Below, one piece after another: positions 8,707 through 18,150 of a stretch of DNA of 64,000 bases; position 1 is the first letter of the stretch, and each line of letters begins with the position of its first letter. Origin of the DNA: Antribacter soli (lineage in GTDB: Bacteria > Actinomycetota > Actinomycetes > Actinomycetales > Cellulomonadaceae); contig NZ_JAKGSG010000022.1 of the NCBI RefSeq assembly GCF_021568775.1, forward strand, positions 62,001 through 126,000, written 5' to 3'. The notes beneath the pieces are model-generated. The model saw only the letters and a program-made list of their open reading frames with translations. It was not told the DNA's origin and searched no databases. The position numbers were made by a program, and so were the translations under genes.

Positions 8707-9786
8707 CTACCGCTCCACGTCCCCGCGGATGAAGGCCTCGAGCTGCGCCCGGCCCGCGGTGTCCTCCATCTGAACCGGCGGCGACTTCATGAAGTAGGTC
8801 GACGCCGACAGGATCGGGCCGCCGATGCCTCGGTCCTTCGCGATCTTGGCGGCGCGGACGGCGTCGATGATGATGCCGGCCGAGTTCGGGGAGTCCCACA
8901 CCTCCAGCTTGTACTCGAGGCTCAGCGGCACCTCGCCGAACGCGCGACCCTCGAGCCGCACGTAGGCCCACTTGCGGTCGTCGAGCCACTGCACGTAGTC
9001 CGACGGGCCGATGTGCACGTTGCGCGCACCGAGGTCGTGCTCGAGGTTGGACGTGACGGCCTGCGTCTTCGAGATCTTCTTCGACTCCAGGCGGTCGCGC
9101 TGCAGCATGTTCTTGAAGTCCATGTTGCCGCCGACGTTGAGCTGGTAGGTGCGGTCGAGGACGACACCGCGGTCCTCGAACAGCTTGGCCAGCACGCGGT
9201 GGGTGATCGTCGCGCCGACCTGGGACTTGATGTCGTCGCCGACGATCGGCACGCCGGCCTCCTCGAACTTCGCGGCCCACTCGGGGTCGGACGCGATGAA
9301 CACGGGCAGCGCGTTGACGAACGCCACGCCGGCCTCGATGGCGCAGGTGGCGTAGAACTTGGCCGCCTCCTCGGAGCCGACCGGCAGGTAGCAGACGAGG
9401 ACGTCGACCTGAGCGTCGCGCAGCGTGGCGACGACGTCCACCGCCTCGACGGGGGACTCCTCGATCGTCGCGCGGTAGTAGTCGCCGAGGCCGTCCAGCG
9501 TCGGCCCGCGGAGGACCGGGACACCGAGCAGCGGCACGTCCGCGATCTTGATCGTGTTGTTCTCGGAGGCGTTGATCGCCTCCGAGAGGTCGAAGCCGAC
9601 CTTCTTCGCGTCGACGTCGAACGCCGCGACGAACTCGAGGCTCGACACGTGGTAGTCGCCGAACTGCACGTGCATGAGGCCCGGGACGGTGCCCGCCGGG
9701 TCGGCGTCACGGTAGTAGTGCACGCCCTGCACCAGGGACGATGCGCAGTTTCCTACGCCGACGATGGCGACGCGGATGGAGTTCAT
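8707..9786 (-). CDS. ino1: inositol-3-phosphate synthase
   Basis: Converts glucose-6-phosphate to 1L-myo-inositol-3-phosphate with NAD+. This is the entry step to inositol phospholipids and mycothiol in actinobacteria. The 359 aa carry the Rossmann NAD-binding start ([18 protein letters not shown], residues 4-21), the Asn-rich NAD-region motif INASENNT, the substrate loop [14 protein letters not shown] (~190-205) and [13 protein letters not shown] (~222-234), all typical of the short bacterial/archaeal class. The ATG overlaps the TGA of padR (ATGA), implying translational coupling. PadR control of ino1 is inferred from this overlap and the palindrome upstream of padR. Confidence 0.96.
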   Translation of the reverse strand: MNSIRVAIVGVGNCASSLVQGVHYYRDADPAGTVPGLMHVQFGDYHVSSLEFVAAFDVDAKKVGFDLSEAINASENNTIKIADVPLLGVPVLRGPTLDGLGDYYRATIEESPVEAVDVVATLRDAQVDVLVCYLPVGSEEAAKFYATCAIEAGVAFVNALPVFIASDPEWAAKFEEAGVPIVGDDIKSQVGATITHRVLAKLFEDRGVVLDRTYQLNVGGNMDFKNMLQRDRLESKKISKTQAVTSNLEHDLGARNVHIGPSDYVQWLDDRKWAYVRLEGRAFGEVPLSLEYKLEVWDSPNSAGIIIDAVRAAKIAKDRGIGGPILSASTYFMKSPPVQMEDTAGRAQLEAFIRGDVER

Positions 9787-10481
9787 CCTCGCTCCTTACT
9801 CGTTTGGCCGGGATGGGGTGCACCCTCGGCGGGCTGTGATTCGAGGTCCTCGCCGGCCGGCCGGTCGCCGGTCGCGGGAGAGGTGGTGCCGGCCCGGGCG
9901 CGGGCGCGCACTCCGGCGCGTCCCCGCTCGGCGGTGATCAGGCCGTCGAGCCAGCGCACCTCGCGCTCGACCTTCTCCAGTCCGTAGCGGTGCAGCTCGA
10001 GCGTGTACTCGTCCAGGCGCGCGCGCGTCCGTGCCGCGGACTCCCTGACCGCCTCCAGCCGCTCGGTCAGCCGGGTGCGCCGGCCCTCGAGGATGCGGAG
10101 GCGGGTCTCGGCGTCCGTCTGCGCGAACAGCGCGAAGCGGACGTCGAAGTTGTCGTCCTCCCAGGCGGCCGGGCCCGAGCTGGCCAGCACGTCGTGGAGG
10201 TGGTCCTTGCCGTCGGCCGTGAGCTCGTAGACGATCCGGCCGCGCCGTCCTGCCAGCGGGGGCGCCTTCGGGGTGCCCGACGGCGTCTCGGGCGCCTCCG
10301 CGGTTGCGATCAGGTTCCGCGTCACGAGGCTCTTCAGGGCCGGGTACAGGCTTCCGTACGAGAAGGCGCGGAAGGAGCCAAGGAGGAGGTTGAGCCGCTT
10401 GCGCAGCTCGTACCCGTGCAGCGGCGACTCGTTGAGCAGGCCGAGGACTGCAGTCTCGAGGACGTCCGAGCGGCTTCGCAC
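9783..10481 (-). CDS. PadR family transcriptional regulator
   Basis: Predicted winged-helix repressor of 232 aa. I choose the GTG at 10481 because GGGGAG lies 6 nt upstream and the protein then starts [20 protein letters not shown], as in homologues; an upstream GTG at 10517 is possible. The PadR domain covers residues ~5-95 ([36 protein letters not shown]). A helical PadR C-terminal (Vir_act_alpha-C) region with coiled-coil character follows to ~200, then a disordered tail. It is co-transcribed and overlaps with ino1. A perfect 13-bp palindrome 58 bp upstream is a likely autoregulatory operator. The effector is unknown. Confidence 0.9.
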   Translation of the reverse strand: MRSRSDVLETAVLGLLNESPLHGYELRKRLNLLLGSFRAFSYGSLYPALKSLVTRNLIATAEAPETPSGTPKAPPLAGRRGRIVYELTADGKDHLHDVLASSGPAAWEDDNFDVRFALFAQTDAETRLRILEGRRTRLTERLEAVRESAARTRARLDEYTLELHRYGLEKVEREVRWLDGLITAERGRAGVRARARAGTTSPATGDRPAGEDLESQPAEGAPHPGQTSKERG

Positions 10482-10877
10482 GGCGCACTCCCCTCGCTCC
10501 GGATACGGTCTGTTCACCCGCTGTTCGCGGGTATGACCTATCGAGTCGATACATCGTTAGGATATGACGACCCGAACGTCCGACGCAACGGCGCGCCGGG
10601 GAAGGCGCACGGCGCGCTGGTGGGAGAGGGGAGCGGCCGGCGTCGTCCGGGTCCGGGCGGCCCGCCGCCAGATGTGAAGAAATCGCGAAGCGCGGGCAGA
10701 AACCCTGCGCGGACCTGGCAGGAACGGCGCGAAGAACACTCTTGAGCGGCCACATCGCTGCTGCCCGCTCAGGACGACCCCCTATTGTTTCGGATGGTCC
10801 GCTGTGCCTGCGCGCCCCTTGTGCGCTGCGCGGCGACGCGCGGACCGACCGAGACCGAGGACAAGGAGAGGCAGGAC
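10482..10877. promoter_or_regulatory. 396-bp divergent region between padR-ino1 and the class A PBP
   Basis: No gene is seen here. The padR-proximal side holds a small hairpin CCCGC/GCGGG (10517-10531) and the PadR-type palindrome (10539-10551). The PBP side holds its AAGGAG ribosome-binding site (10863-10868). I could not assign convincing -35/-10 elements. Confidence 0.4.
10539..10551. promoter_or_regulatory. candidate PadR operator palindrome
   Basis: TATCGAGTCGATA is a perfect 13-bp odd palindrome located 58 bp upstream of the padR start. It is flanked by ACATCG. Its shape resembles operators reported for PadR regulators, which commonly autoregulate. Confidence 0.6.
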
Positions 10878-13430
10878 GTGGCGAACTTCAGCGTTCCTTC
10901 GCTGTGGCCGACGGTCCCGCGCCGCCGCACGCGGTTCTGGAACTACCCCCGGCCGTACCGCACCGGATGGCGGGCGTGGGTCCCCTCGTGGCGCGTGGTC
11001 GTGGGCACGATGCTCACCGGGATCTCGCTGGCCGTCGGCCTGATCTACGCGGGCTATACGAGCTACGCGATCCCGGAGGAAGGCCAGGACGTCGGTAGCC
11101 AGACCACGACCGTGTACTACGCGGACGGCACGACGGTGATGGGCGAGTTCGCGGCCCTGGACCGTGTGATCGTCGACCCCGCCCAGATGCCGAACTGGGA
11201 CCTCCTCACCGGCGCCCTTGTCGCGTCCGAGGACCAGACGTACTGGGAGAACAGCGGCATCGACCTCTGGGGCATCGGGCGCGCCGCCCTCAACAACGCG
11301 ATGGGAAAGCCCCAGCAGGGTGGCTCGACGATCACGCAGCAGTACGTCGAGCAGTACTACGGGAGCGGGAAGACGTACAAGGACAAGCTCCGTGAGGTCT
11401 TCCTGGCCTACAAGGTGACGCAGGCCCAGGAGAAGGACGTCATCATCGAGCGGTACCTCAACGTCATCTACTTCGGCCGCAAGGCCTACGGCATCCAGGC
11501 CGGCGCACAGGCCTACTTCGGCGTCAACGCCGCCGACCTCGACTACAACCAGGTGGCGTTCCTCATCGGCACGATCCCGGGCCCCAACCGCTGGGACGGT
11601 ACGAGAGACCCGGAGTGGAACCAGAACTGGGTGAAGGGACGCTGGGAGCGATCGATCGACTTCATGGCCGAGGCCGGCGTGATCACGCCGGAGCAGAAGG
11701 CCGCTGCGGTCTTCCCGGTTCCCGTGGTGGAACAGCAGGGCAATGCGAAGGCCGGCACCGCCGGTTACCTGCTCGACATGGTGAAGTCCGAGCTTGCCGA
11801 CCCGGAGCGGGCAAACATCTCCGAGGCCGACCTGATGACCCAGGGCTACAAGATCATCACCACGATCGACCCGGCGTACATGGCGGCGGCTGAGGCGGCA
11901 ATGGCTCTGCCCGCGGACGCCTCGCCGATCCTCCGGGCGTCGCTCACGTCGATCGACCCGGCAACGGGTGCCATCAAGGCGCTGTACGGCGGACCGGACT
12001 ACCTGACGTACCCCACCAACGCCGCGACGTACGACACCGCGCAGGCCGGCTCGACATTCAAGCCCTTCACCCTGCTCGCCGGGCTCGAGTCCGGCGTCTC
12101 GATCCGTCAGCAGTTCGACGGCAACAACGGTCTGCTGATCGAGGGATATGCGAACAAGGACGGTGAGGAGGACCGCGGCGTCACCAACTTCGGCAACGCG
12201 AGCTTCGGCCAGGTCGACCTGATCAAGGCGACGCAGGACTCCATCAACACGGCGTACGTGCAGCTCAACAAGCAGATCGGCCCCGAGCTGACCTCCGCCA
12301 TGGCGACCCGGCTCGGCATCCCGGAGACCTACGACGGGTCGACCCCGGTCGTCGAGGGCAACCTGGCCAACGTGCTCGGCTCGGCGTCGGTCCACAATCT
12401 CGACCTCGCGCACGCTTACGCCACGATCGCCGCGCAGGGGGTGGAGCACGAGCCGTACATCGTCCAGAAGGTGACCACCCTCAAGGACGATCCGAAATAC
12501 GACGCGGAGATCATCCAGAACCAGGCCGTCCGCGCCGATCTCGCGGCCGCCGCGACGTACGCCATGACCCAGGTCGTGGAGAAGGGCTCCGGCACCCCGG
12601 CGAAGGCGCTCGGCCGCCCGGCGGCCGGCAAGACCGGTACGTCGACGTCGAACCAGTCTGCGTGGTTCGCGGGCTACGTGCCCCAGCTCACGACCGTGGT
12701 CGGCCTGTACCAGTTCAACAACGACCCGGCGCTGGGCCCGGTCGGCTATCAGCAGATTACGTCGTTCGGGAAGTGGAAGACTCAGGGCCGGGAGATCACC
12801 GGTGGTTCGTGGCCTGTCGAGGCCTGGACCGCTTACATGACCACGGTGATGAACGGGCAGGAAGTCCAGCAGTTCCCCGAGTACAAGGTGCCGAAGGCCT
12901 CCCCGTCGCCGTCGCCGTCTCCGACCATCACCGGCGTGGTGGTGCCCGGCAACCTCGTGGGTATGGACCTCCAAGAGGCGTCGAAGGCGCTCGCAGACCT
13001 CGGGCTGCAGGTCGCCTCGGAGCCCACACCGTCGACCCAGCAGAAGGGGACCGTGATCGAGGTCGCGTTCGCCGGCCAGACGGTGCCGGCCGGCTCGACC
13101 ATCGCGCTGAAAGTCTCCACCGGCAATCCCCCGGAGTCGGAGCAGACCAGCGTCCCGCGGGTCGTGGGTGAGTCGCAGAACCAGGTGCAGCGCAAGCTGG
13201 ATGCCGCCGGGCTCCAACCCGCCAACGGTGGCACGGAGCCGAGCGACACCGTCCCGATCGGCATGGCGATCCGCACCGACCCGCCAGAGGGAACGACGGT
13301 CGCCCGCGGCACCACGGTCACGGTCTACTACTCGTCCGGCCCGTCGATCGTCGGCGCCCCGACCCCGACCCCGACGCCGACCCCGACGGGCGGCTTCGGC
13401 GGCGGTGGCGGCGGTGGTGGTAACGGATAG
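10878..13430 (+). CDS. class A penicillin-binding protein (transglycosylase/transpeptidase) with two PASTA domains
   Basis: Bifunctional peptidoglycan synthase on the outer face of the plasma membrane. The GTG at 10878 follows AAGGAG by 9 nt, giving 850 aa. Layout: short cytoplasmic N-terminus, one transmembrane helix (~40-65), GT51 glycosyltransferase (catalytic Glu118 in SEDQTYW; GGSTITQQ; IIERYLNVIYFG), transpeptidase (Ser392 in STFK; SIN; Lys585 in KTGTS), then two PASTA domains (~690-748 and ~756-819) and a Pro/Thr/Gly-rich tail. PASTA domains on an actinobacterial PBP1/PonA-type enzyme suggest localisation by cell-wall fragments or lipid II. It is divergent from padR-ino1. Confidence 0.95.
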   Translation: MANFSVPSLWPTVPRRRTRFWNYPRPYRTGWRAWVPSWRVVVGTMLTGISLAVGLIYAGYTSYAIPEEGQDVGSQTTTVYYADGTTVMGEFAALDRVIVDPAQMPNWDLLTGALVASEDQTYWENSGIDLWGIGRAALNNAMGKPQQGGSTITQQYVEQYYGSGKTYKDKLREVFLAYKVTQAQEKDVIIERYLNVIYFGRKAYGIQAGAQAYFGVNAADLDYNQVAFLIGTIPGPNRWDGTRDPEWNQNWVKGRWERSIDFMAEAGVITPEQKAAAVFPVPVVEQQGNAKAGTAGYLLDMVKSELADPERANISEADLMTQGYKIITTIDPAYMAAAEAAMALPADASPILRASLTSIDPATGAIKALYGGPDYLTYPTNAATYDTAQAGSTFKPFTLLAGLESGVSIRQQFDGNNGLLIEGYANKDGEEDRGVTNFGNASFGQVDLIKATQDSINTAYVQLNKQIGPELTSAMATRLGIPETYDGSTPVVEGNLANVLGSASVHNLDLAHAYATIAAQGVEHEPYIVQKVTTLKDDPKYDAEIIQNQAVRADLAAAATYAMTQVVEKGSGTPAKALGRPAAGKTGTSTSNQSAWFAGYVPQLTTVVGLYQFNNDPALGPVGYQQITSFGKWKTQGREITGGSWPVEAWTAYMTTVMNGQEVQQFPEYKVPKASPSPSPSPTITGVVVPGNLVGMDLQEASKALADLGLQVASEPTPSTQQKGTVIEVAFAGQTVPAGSTIALKVSTGNPPESEQTSVPRVVGESQNQVQRKLDAAGLQPANGGTEPSDTVPIGMAIRTDPPEGTTVARGTTVTVYYSSGPSIVGAPTPTPTPTPTGGFGGGGGGGGNG

Positions 13431-13488
13431 TGCGTCCCGTCGACCACGTGACGTCCGTAGCGTGACGGCGCGGCGCTGACGACCAGAG

Positions 13489-13516
13489 GCCCGGTCCACC
13501 CTCGGGTGGGCCGGGC
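13489..13516 (+). terminator. terminator hairpin after the class A PBP
   Basis: A 12-bp stem (13489-13500 / 13505-13516) with one G-U pair and a 4-nt loop, 58 nt after the PBP stop. It lies in a convergent gap and may work in both directions. Confidence 0.75.
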
Positions 13517-13599
13517 TCCGTCGTCGCCGGTTCGCGCGGCAGAGTCGCGCCACAGAGTCGCGCGAGCCGGTCGACGGTCCGCCTCCACGAGGGCGGCGG

Positions 13600-13869
13600 T
13601 CAGTGGTTGCGCAGGGCGTCGACCAGCTGGTCCTTGCGCATCTTCGACCGGCCCTCGATGCCGATCTCGGCGGCGCGCTTGCGCAGGTCGGTGACCTTCC
13701 AGTCGTCGTACGAGGGGGACTGCCCGCCCTGCGCGCCCACCTTCGAGCGACCACGGGCGGCGGCCGCGTTCGCGATCCGCGCTGCCTTCTCCTTGCTGTC
13801 GCCCTCCTCCCGCAGCTTCTCGTAGAGCTCGGGATCCTTGACCGACGGTCCCGGTGATCGCCGAGGCAT
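13600..13869 (-). CDS. small DUF7218-like protein with Rho-N/SAP-like C-terminus
   Basis: Protein of 89 aa of unknown role. The N-terminal half (PGPSVKDPELYEKLREEGDS, then KEKAARIANAAAARGRSKVG) matches a conserved actinobacterial small-protein family that I recall as DUF7218. The C-terminal ~40 residues (DWKVTDLRKRAAEIGIEG, then RSKMRKDQLVDALRNH) form the helix-extended-helix pattern of Rho N-terminal or SAP motifs, suggesting nucleic-acid contact. The protein is highly basic and has no signal peptide. An AGGGAAAGAG-type site precedes the ATG. It stands alone between the PBP terminator and the DUF305 lipoprotein. Confidence 0.75.
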   Translation of the reverse strand: MPRRSPGPSVKDPELYEKLREEGDSKEKAARIANAAAARGRSKVGAQGGQSPSYDDWKVTDLRKRAAEIGIEGRSKMRKDQLVDALRNH

Positions 13870-13943
13870 GGCGGGGCTCTTTCCCTGTCGGTGTCCTTCC
13901 ACCGTCACGCCGCGCCCGTCCGCACGCAACCGACCACGCTGTC

Positions 13944-14687
13944 CTACAGCCCCGCGAGGATGTCCTCCAGGCGGGCGATCTCGGCGGACTGCTCGGCGGC
14001 CGTGTCGGTGGCGATCTCGCCGGCGTACACGTCGCTCCCGGTCGTGATCTGCTCCTGCGCCATGTCGATCGCGCCCCGGTGGTGGCGGATCATCAGCTCG
14101 CAGAACAGGCGGTCGAAGTCTGCGCCGGTGGCGGCGCCGAGCCCGGCGAGCTCGTCCTCGGTCAGCATCCCGGGGTGCAGCTCGCCGTGGCCGTGCTCGT
14201 CGTCCGCGGCCGGGACGCGGGGGCCGGTGCCGTCCGCAGCCTCCGCCTCGACGGGCACCGGGAGCGTGCGCGCGTCGAGCCACGCGGCGAGCGCATGGAT
14301 CTCGGCGGACTGGGCCGCGGTGATCCGGTCCGCCATGGTCTTGACCTGCTCGGACGCTGACCGGTCGGGGGCGAGCGCGGACATCTCCAGCGCCTGCGCG
14401 TGGTGGCCGATCATCGCGGTCACGAACTCGGCGTCCGCCTCGTTCCACTCGGCGTAGGGGTCGTCGGGCGCCTTGAAGTCCTCGGGCGCGATCGTGGTCG
14501 CCTGCTCACCCGGTCGCCCCGGCTGGACGACGACGGAGCTCGGCTCCGAGGTCACCTCGCCCCCCGCCGTGCACGACGCCGTGGCGGTGACGGCGAGCAG
14601 GAGCGCCGCGAGGCGCCACGGGCGACCCCACGAGGACGTACGGGTCAGGCGTGAGGCGAGCGTCCGACGTCGGGCAGAGAGGCGCAT
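13944..14687 (-). CDS. DUF305 lipoprotein
   Basis: Extracytoplasmic helical protein of 247 aa. The start at 14687 (MRLSARRRT) is supported by AAGGA 8 nt upstream. A signal peptide ends in a lipobox (TASC, Cys ~39), so it should be a membrane-anchored lipoprotein. The DUF305 domain shows paired His motifs, HHAQALEMSALA (~95) and HHRGAIDMA (~205). Between them is a His-rich linker (DEHGHGELHPGM) of the kind that could bind metal; this is inference. It is divergent from the LVIVD-repeat gene, beyond which lies a second DUF305 gene with a similar linker. Confidence 0.88.
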   Translation of the reverse strand: MRLSARRRTLASRLTRTSSWGRPWRLAALLLAVTATASCTAGGEVTSEPSSVVVQPGRPGEQATTIAPEDFKAPDDPYAEWNEADAEFVTAMIGHHAQALEMSALAPDRSASEQVKTMADRITAAQSAEIHALAAWLDARTLPVPVEAEAADGTGPRVPAADDEHGHGELHPGMLTEDELAGLGAATGADFDRLFCELMIRHHRGAIDMAQEQITTGSDVYAGEIATDTAAEQSAEIARLEDILAGL

Positions 14688-14796
14688 GGGGCGATCCTTG
14701 CGCACCAATTGCTACGTGCGTGTAAAACATCACCCACGACCCTGTTGTATGGGTTCGTCCCAGGCAAGACTCGGACAAACCAACCATGGAGGTGTG

Positions 14797-16278
14797 ATGA
14801 CCGTGCGTCGTCCGACCCTGAGATCCGGCACCGCTGCCGGCGCCCTCGCCACGAGCCTCGTCCTCGGCTCGCTGGCCCTCGCCGCGCCCGTGTTCGCCGA
14901 GCCTGGCGACGGGGCGGCTGGGACCGCCGCCGACTCCCTCGTCGCGCTGGACGACAGCGCGGTCTCCCCGCTGCTCGACCAGCCGGGAGACGTCGCGTCC
15001 GAGAACATGGACCTGCTCGCCACCATCCCCAAGAACGGCGCGTTCGCGCCCGAGGGGCAGCTCAGCTCGGACCTGGCGTTCCAGGGCGACTACGCGTTCG
15101 CCGGCAACTACGGCGGGTTCACGGTGTACGACATCAGCGACCCGACCGAGCCCGTCCAGGCCGTCCAGGTCGCGTGCCCGGGCTCGCAGAACGACGTCTC
15201 GGTCTACGAGGACCTGCTGATCCTGTCGACAGACTCCTCGCGCAGCGACGACTCCTGCGCCTCGACGGCGCAGACCGTGACGAACCCGGCGTCGTGGGAG
15301 GGCCTGAAGATCTTCGACATCTCCGACCCGCTCGACCCGGTCTACATCGCGTCGGTCGAGACGGACTGCGGCTCGCACACGCACACCCTCGCGCCCACGC
15401 GCGACGGCCGGACGCTGTACGCCTACGTGTCGTCGTACAACCCGCACGCGACCTACCCCGACTGCCAGCCGCCCCACGACCTCATCTCGATCGTCAAGAT
15501 CCCGATGAACGAGCCCACGGCCGCCGAGGTCGTCGCCACGCCGGTCCTGTTCCCGGACGGCGGCCACCCGGGCGGCCTCAACGAGCAGGGCTTGAACACC
15601 GTCGGCACCGCAGGCTGCCACGACATCACCGCCTACCCGAAGAAGGACATCGCGGCCGGTGCCTGCATGGGTGACGGCATCCTGCTGGACATCTCCGACC
15701 GCGAGCACCCGGTCGTGACCTCGCAGGTACGCGACACCGCCAACTTCTACTTCTGGCACTCGGCGACGTTCAACAACGACGCCACCAAGGTCGTCTTCAC
15801 GGACGAGCTGGGCGGCGGCGGGGCGGCGACCTGCAACCCGACGATCGGCTCCGACCGCGGCGCCGACGGCATCTACGACATCGTCTCCGGCGAGCTCACG
15901 TTCAAGAGCTACTACAAGATCGACCGGACCAACACGAACACCGAGAACTGCGTCGCCCACAACGGCTCGCTCATCCCGGTCAAGGGTCGCGACCTCATGG
16001 TCCAGGCCTGGTACCAGGGCGGCATCTCCGTGTTCGACTTCACCGACTCGGAGAACCCGGTCGAGCTCGCCTGGTTCGACCGCGGCCCCCTGTCGACCGA
16101 GCGCATGATCACCGGCGGCCCGTGGTCGGCGTACTACTACAACGGGTACGTGTTCTCGAACGACATCCAGCAGGGTTTCGAGGTGCTCGAGATCTCCGAC
16201 GACGTCGTCGAGAAGCAGAAGCCGAACATGTGGAACCGCCAGTTCAACCCGCAGATGCAGCAGAAGTTCCACTTCTGA
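14797..16278 (+). CDS. secreted LVIVD-repeat (beta-propeller) protein
   Basis: Exported protein of 493 aa. The ATG at 14797 follows GGAGGT by 4 nt. A signal peptide is clear (hydrophobic core, cleavage near VFAEPG, residue ~34). The rest consists of repeats with LVIVD-type blades such as GGFTVYDISDPTEPVQAVQV, LKIFDISDPLDPVYIASVET and ISVFDFTDSENPVELAWFD, predicting a beta-propeller. Several Cys residues (for example in ETDCGSHTHTLAPTR and TAGCHDITAYP) suggest disulfides. It has no enzymatic motif that I recognise. It lies between two DUF305 genes, and the three probably act together at the cell surface (inference). Confidence 0.85.
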   Translation: MTVRRPTLRSGTAAGALATSLVLGSLALAAPVFAEPGDGAAGTAADSLVALDDSAVSPLLDQPGDVASENMDLLATIPKNGAFAPEGQLSSDLAFQGDYAFAGNYGGFTVYDISDPTEPVQAVQVACPGSQNDVSVYEDLLILSTDSSRSDDSCASTAQTVTNPASWEGLKIFDISDPLDPVYIASVETDCGSHTHTLAPTRDGRTLYAYVSSYNPHATYPDCQPPHDLISIVKIPMNEPTAAEVVATPVLFPDGGHPGGLNEQGLNTVGTAGCHDITAYPKKDIAAGACMGDGILLDISDREHPVVTSQVRDTANFYFWHSATFNNDATKVVFTDELGGGGAATCNPTIGSDRGADGIYDIVSGELTFKSYYKIDRTNTNTENCVAHNGSLIPVKGRDLMVQAWYQGGISVFDFTDSENPVELAWFDRGPLSTERMITGGPWSAYYYNGYVFSNDIQQGFEVLEISDDVVEKQKPNMWNRQFNPQMQQKFHF

Positions 16279-16388
16279 CCGCTGGGCCGGCGGCCCTGGA
16301 GCTGCCTGCCGTGCCTCGGCCCACAGGTGACCGTCCGGACCACACGCGGGTCTTTCCACGGTCGTACTGCTGTGGAACGCTTCCCCGC

Positions 16389-17183
16389 GTGACGACACCG
16401 ACCGGGCACGCCGAGCCGCCCGAGGCGAGCGATTCCCGGCCGGGCGTGCAAGGCGTGCCGGACGAGCCGACGCCGGCCCCGCCGGTGCCCGACCGTGGCT
16501 GGTGGCGGCAGCGGCTGCGCATCGCGCTCGCGGTGCTGTCCGTCGGCGTCGCGGTCAACCTGACGCTCTGGCTGTGGCTCGGGTGGAGCGTGCCGGCACG
16601 GCAGGCCGCGGCCGGGTACTCGGAGTCGGACTCGATCTTCGCGACCTTGATGGTGGAGCACCACGCCCAGGCGATCGAGGTGGCGTCGCTCGCCGCCGGG
16701 CGGGCGACGGATCCGGAGGTGCTCGCGACGACCGAGGCGATCTCGGCGTCGTCCGTCCAGCAGATCGAGGCGCACTCCGCGTGGCTGCGCGAACGCGGCA
16801 TCCCCGTGCCGGCCGTGGGTGCCGAGGCGCTCGCCGTCGCGGCAGGGGACGCGAGCACGGCGGCCGACGACGGCTCCGGCCCGCGTGTTCCCGGCACGGA
16901 CGGCCACGGCCACGGCGAGGGCTATCCGGACCACGGGATGCTCACCGTGGAGCAGGTAGACGTGATCGCCTCGCTGGAGGGCGTGCTCTTCGAGCTGCAC
17001 CTGCTCGACGGGCTCGTCCGGCACCATGAGGGCGCACTGCAGCTCGCCGAGGACGAGGTCTATGCCGGCGAGGATGCCGACGCGGTGGAGCTTGCCCGTG
17101 AAGAGGCGGACATCACGACGGCCGAGCTGGCGACGCTGCGCGAGCTGCTCGGCCCCAAGATGGTGGCCCGATCTGCGGGGTGA
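16389..17183 (+). CDS. membrane-anchored DUF305 protein
   Basis: DUF305 protein of 264 aa. The GTG at 16389 is the best start I see, although no strong ribosome-binding site is present; AACGCT 7 nt upstream could be a leaderless -10. A Pro-rich cytoplasmic N-terminus (~1-48) is followed by one transmembrane helix (LRIALAVLSVGVAVNLTLWL, ~49-68), not a lipobox. The DUF305 motifs are EHHAQAIEVASLA (~92) and RHHEGALQLAEDE (~215). Its central linker (GPRVPGTDGHGHGEGYPDHG) closely parallels that of the upstream DUF305 lipoprotein. It lies 110 bp downstream of the LVIVD gene on the same strand. Confidence 0.85.
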   Translation: MTTPTGHAEPPEASDSRPGVQGVPDEPTPAPPVPDRGWWRQRLRIALAVLSVGVAVNLTLWLWLGWSVPARQAAAGYSESDSIFATLMVEHHAQAIEVASLAAGRATDPEVLATTEAISASSVQQIEAHSAWLRERGIPVPAVGAEALAVAAGDASTAADDGSGPRVPGTDGHGHGEGYPDHGMLTVEQVDVIASLEGVLFELHLLDGLVRHHEGALQLAEDEVYAGEDADAVELAREEADITTAELATLRELLGPKMVARSAG

Positions 17184-17213
17184 CCGCCCGGCGCGCGGCC
17201 GCCTGCGGGCTCG

Positions 17214-18059
17214 CTACCGCGGCGCGGTGACGAACACGTCGAACAGCTCGGGGTGGTGCCCGTGCACCAGCACGGCGAACACGACGACGTCGAACAGCAG
17301 GTGCACCGCCAGGACGTACGTGAGCGACTTGAACTTCGAGAAGATCCACCCCTGCACCAGCGCGAACGGCACCGTGATGAACGGCCCCCACTCCCGGTAG
17401 CCGAGCTCCCACAGGAACGACACGAACACGATCGCCTGCAGCACGTTCGCCGTCCACATCCCGAAGTGCTTCCGGTACAGCGCGAAGACGATGCACACGA
17501 AGAACAGCTCGTCCCAGGTGCCGACAGCGTTGACGCCCACGAGGAGCCGCCAGATGTCCTGGTCCGTCTCGAGCGTCGGCCAGTTCAGGTACGCGCCCGA
17601 GCCGAGGAAGTACCAGGGCAGCAGGAGGTACCCGACGACCACGACGACCACCAGGTAGACGATCTGGCCCCACGACCAGCGGTGCCCGGTCGCGACGGGG
17701 AACCGGATCGTGTCCTGCCCGAGCACGAACCGCGACAGCACCCACGGGACCAGCACCGCACCGCCGAGGGCGACCGCGAAGCGCACCATCCCGGCGTCCG
17801 TCAGGTCCGCCTGGAGGGGGATCGTCGAGATGATCCCGAGTCCCACGCCGACGAGCGCCAGATCCCGCCCGAGGGCCCGGTCCACGGCGAGCCCGAGCAG
17901 GATGCCGACGACCAGCGGCAGGTACGCCACCGGCCGCACGTGCACCGCGAACAGCAGCACCGCCGACGCGGACACGAGCCCCGCGGCCGTCAGGCGCAGC
18001 GCTGGCCGCAGGTCGGCTCGGAGCATGGTCACTTCGGTCACGGGAGCACCATCCCACAT
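17214..18059 (-). CDS. CPBP-like intramembrane protein with degenerate protease motif
   Basis: Polytopic membrane protein of 281 aa with about eight hydrophobic segments. The ATG at 18059 is preceded by AAGGAG at 10-nt spacing. The second half resembles CPBP (CAAX-like) glutamic intramembrane proteases. However, the expected EExxxR motif reads WDELFFVCIVF, lacking the first Glu and the Arg. The third motif HLLFDVVVF keeps the His and an acidic or polar partner. Catalysis is therefore doubtful; a binding or immunity-like role is possible. It converges on the DUF305 gene with 30 bp between stops. Confidence 0.7.
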   Translation of the reverse strand: MWDGAPVTEVTMLRADLRPALRLTAAGLVSASAVLLFAVHVRPVAYLPLVVGILLGLAVDRALGRDLALVGVGLGIISTIPLQADLTDAGMVRFAVALGGAVLVPWVLSRFVLGQDTIRFPVATGHRWSWGQIVYLVVVVVVGYLLLPWYFLGSGAYLNWPTLETDQDIWRLLVGVNAVGTWDELFFVCIVFALYRKHFGMWTANVLQAIVFVSFLWELGYREWGPFITVPFALVQGWIFSKFKSLTYVLAVHLLFDVVVFAVLVHGHHPELFDVFVTAPR

Positions 18060-18150
18060 CCTTTACCCGCTCCTTGCCTCGTCCTACTGTGTCGGATGAA
18101 AGTTTTCTTCCGGACATCACCCCGGATGTCACCCCGGCAAGGAGGCCGTC

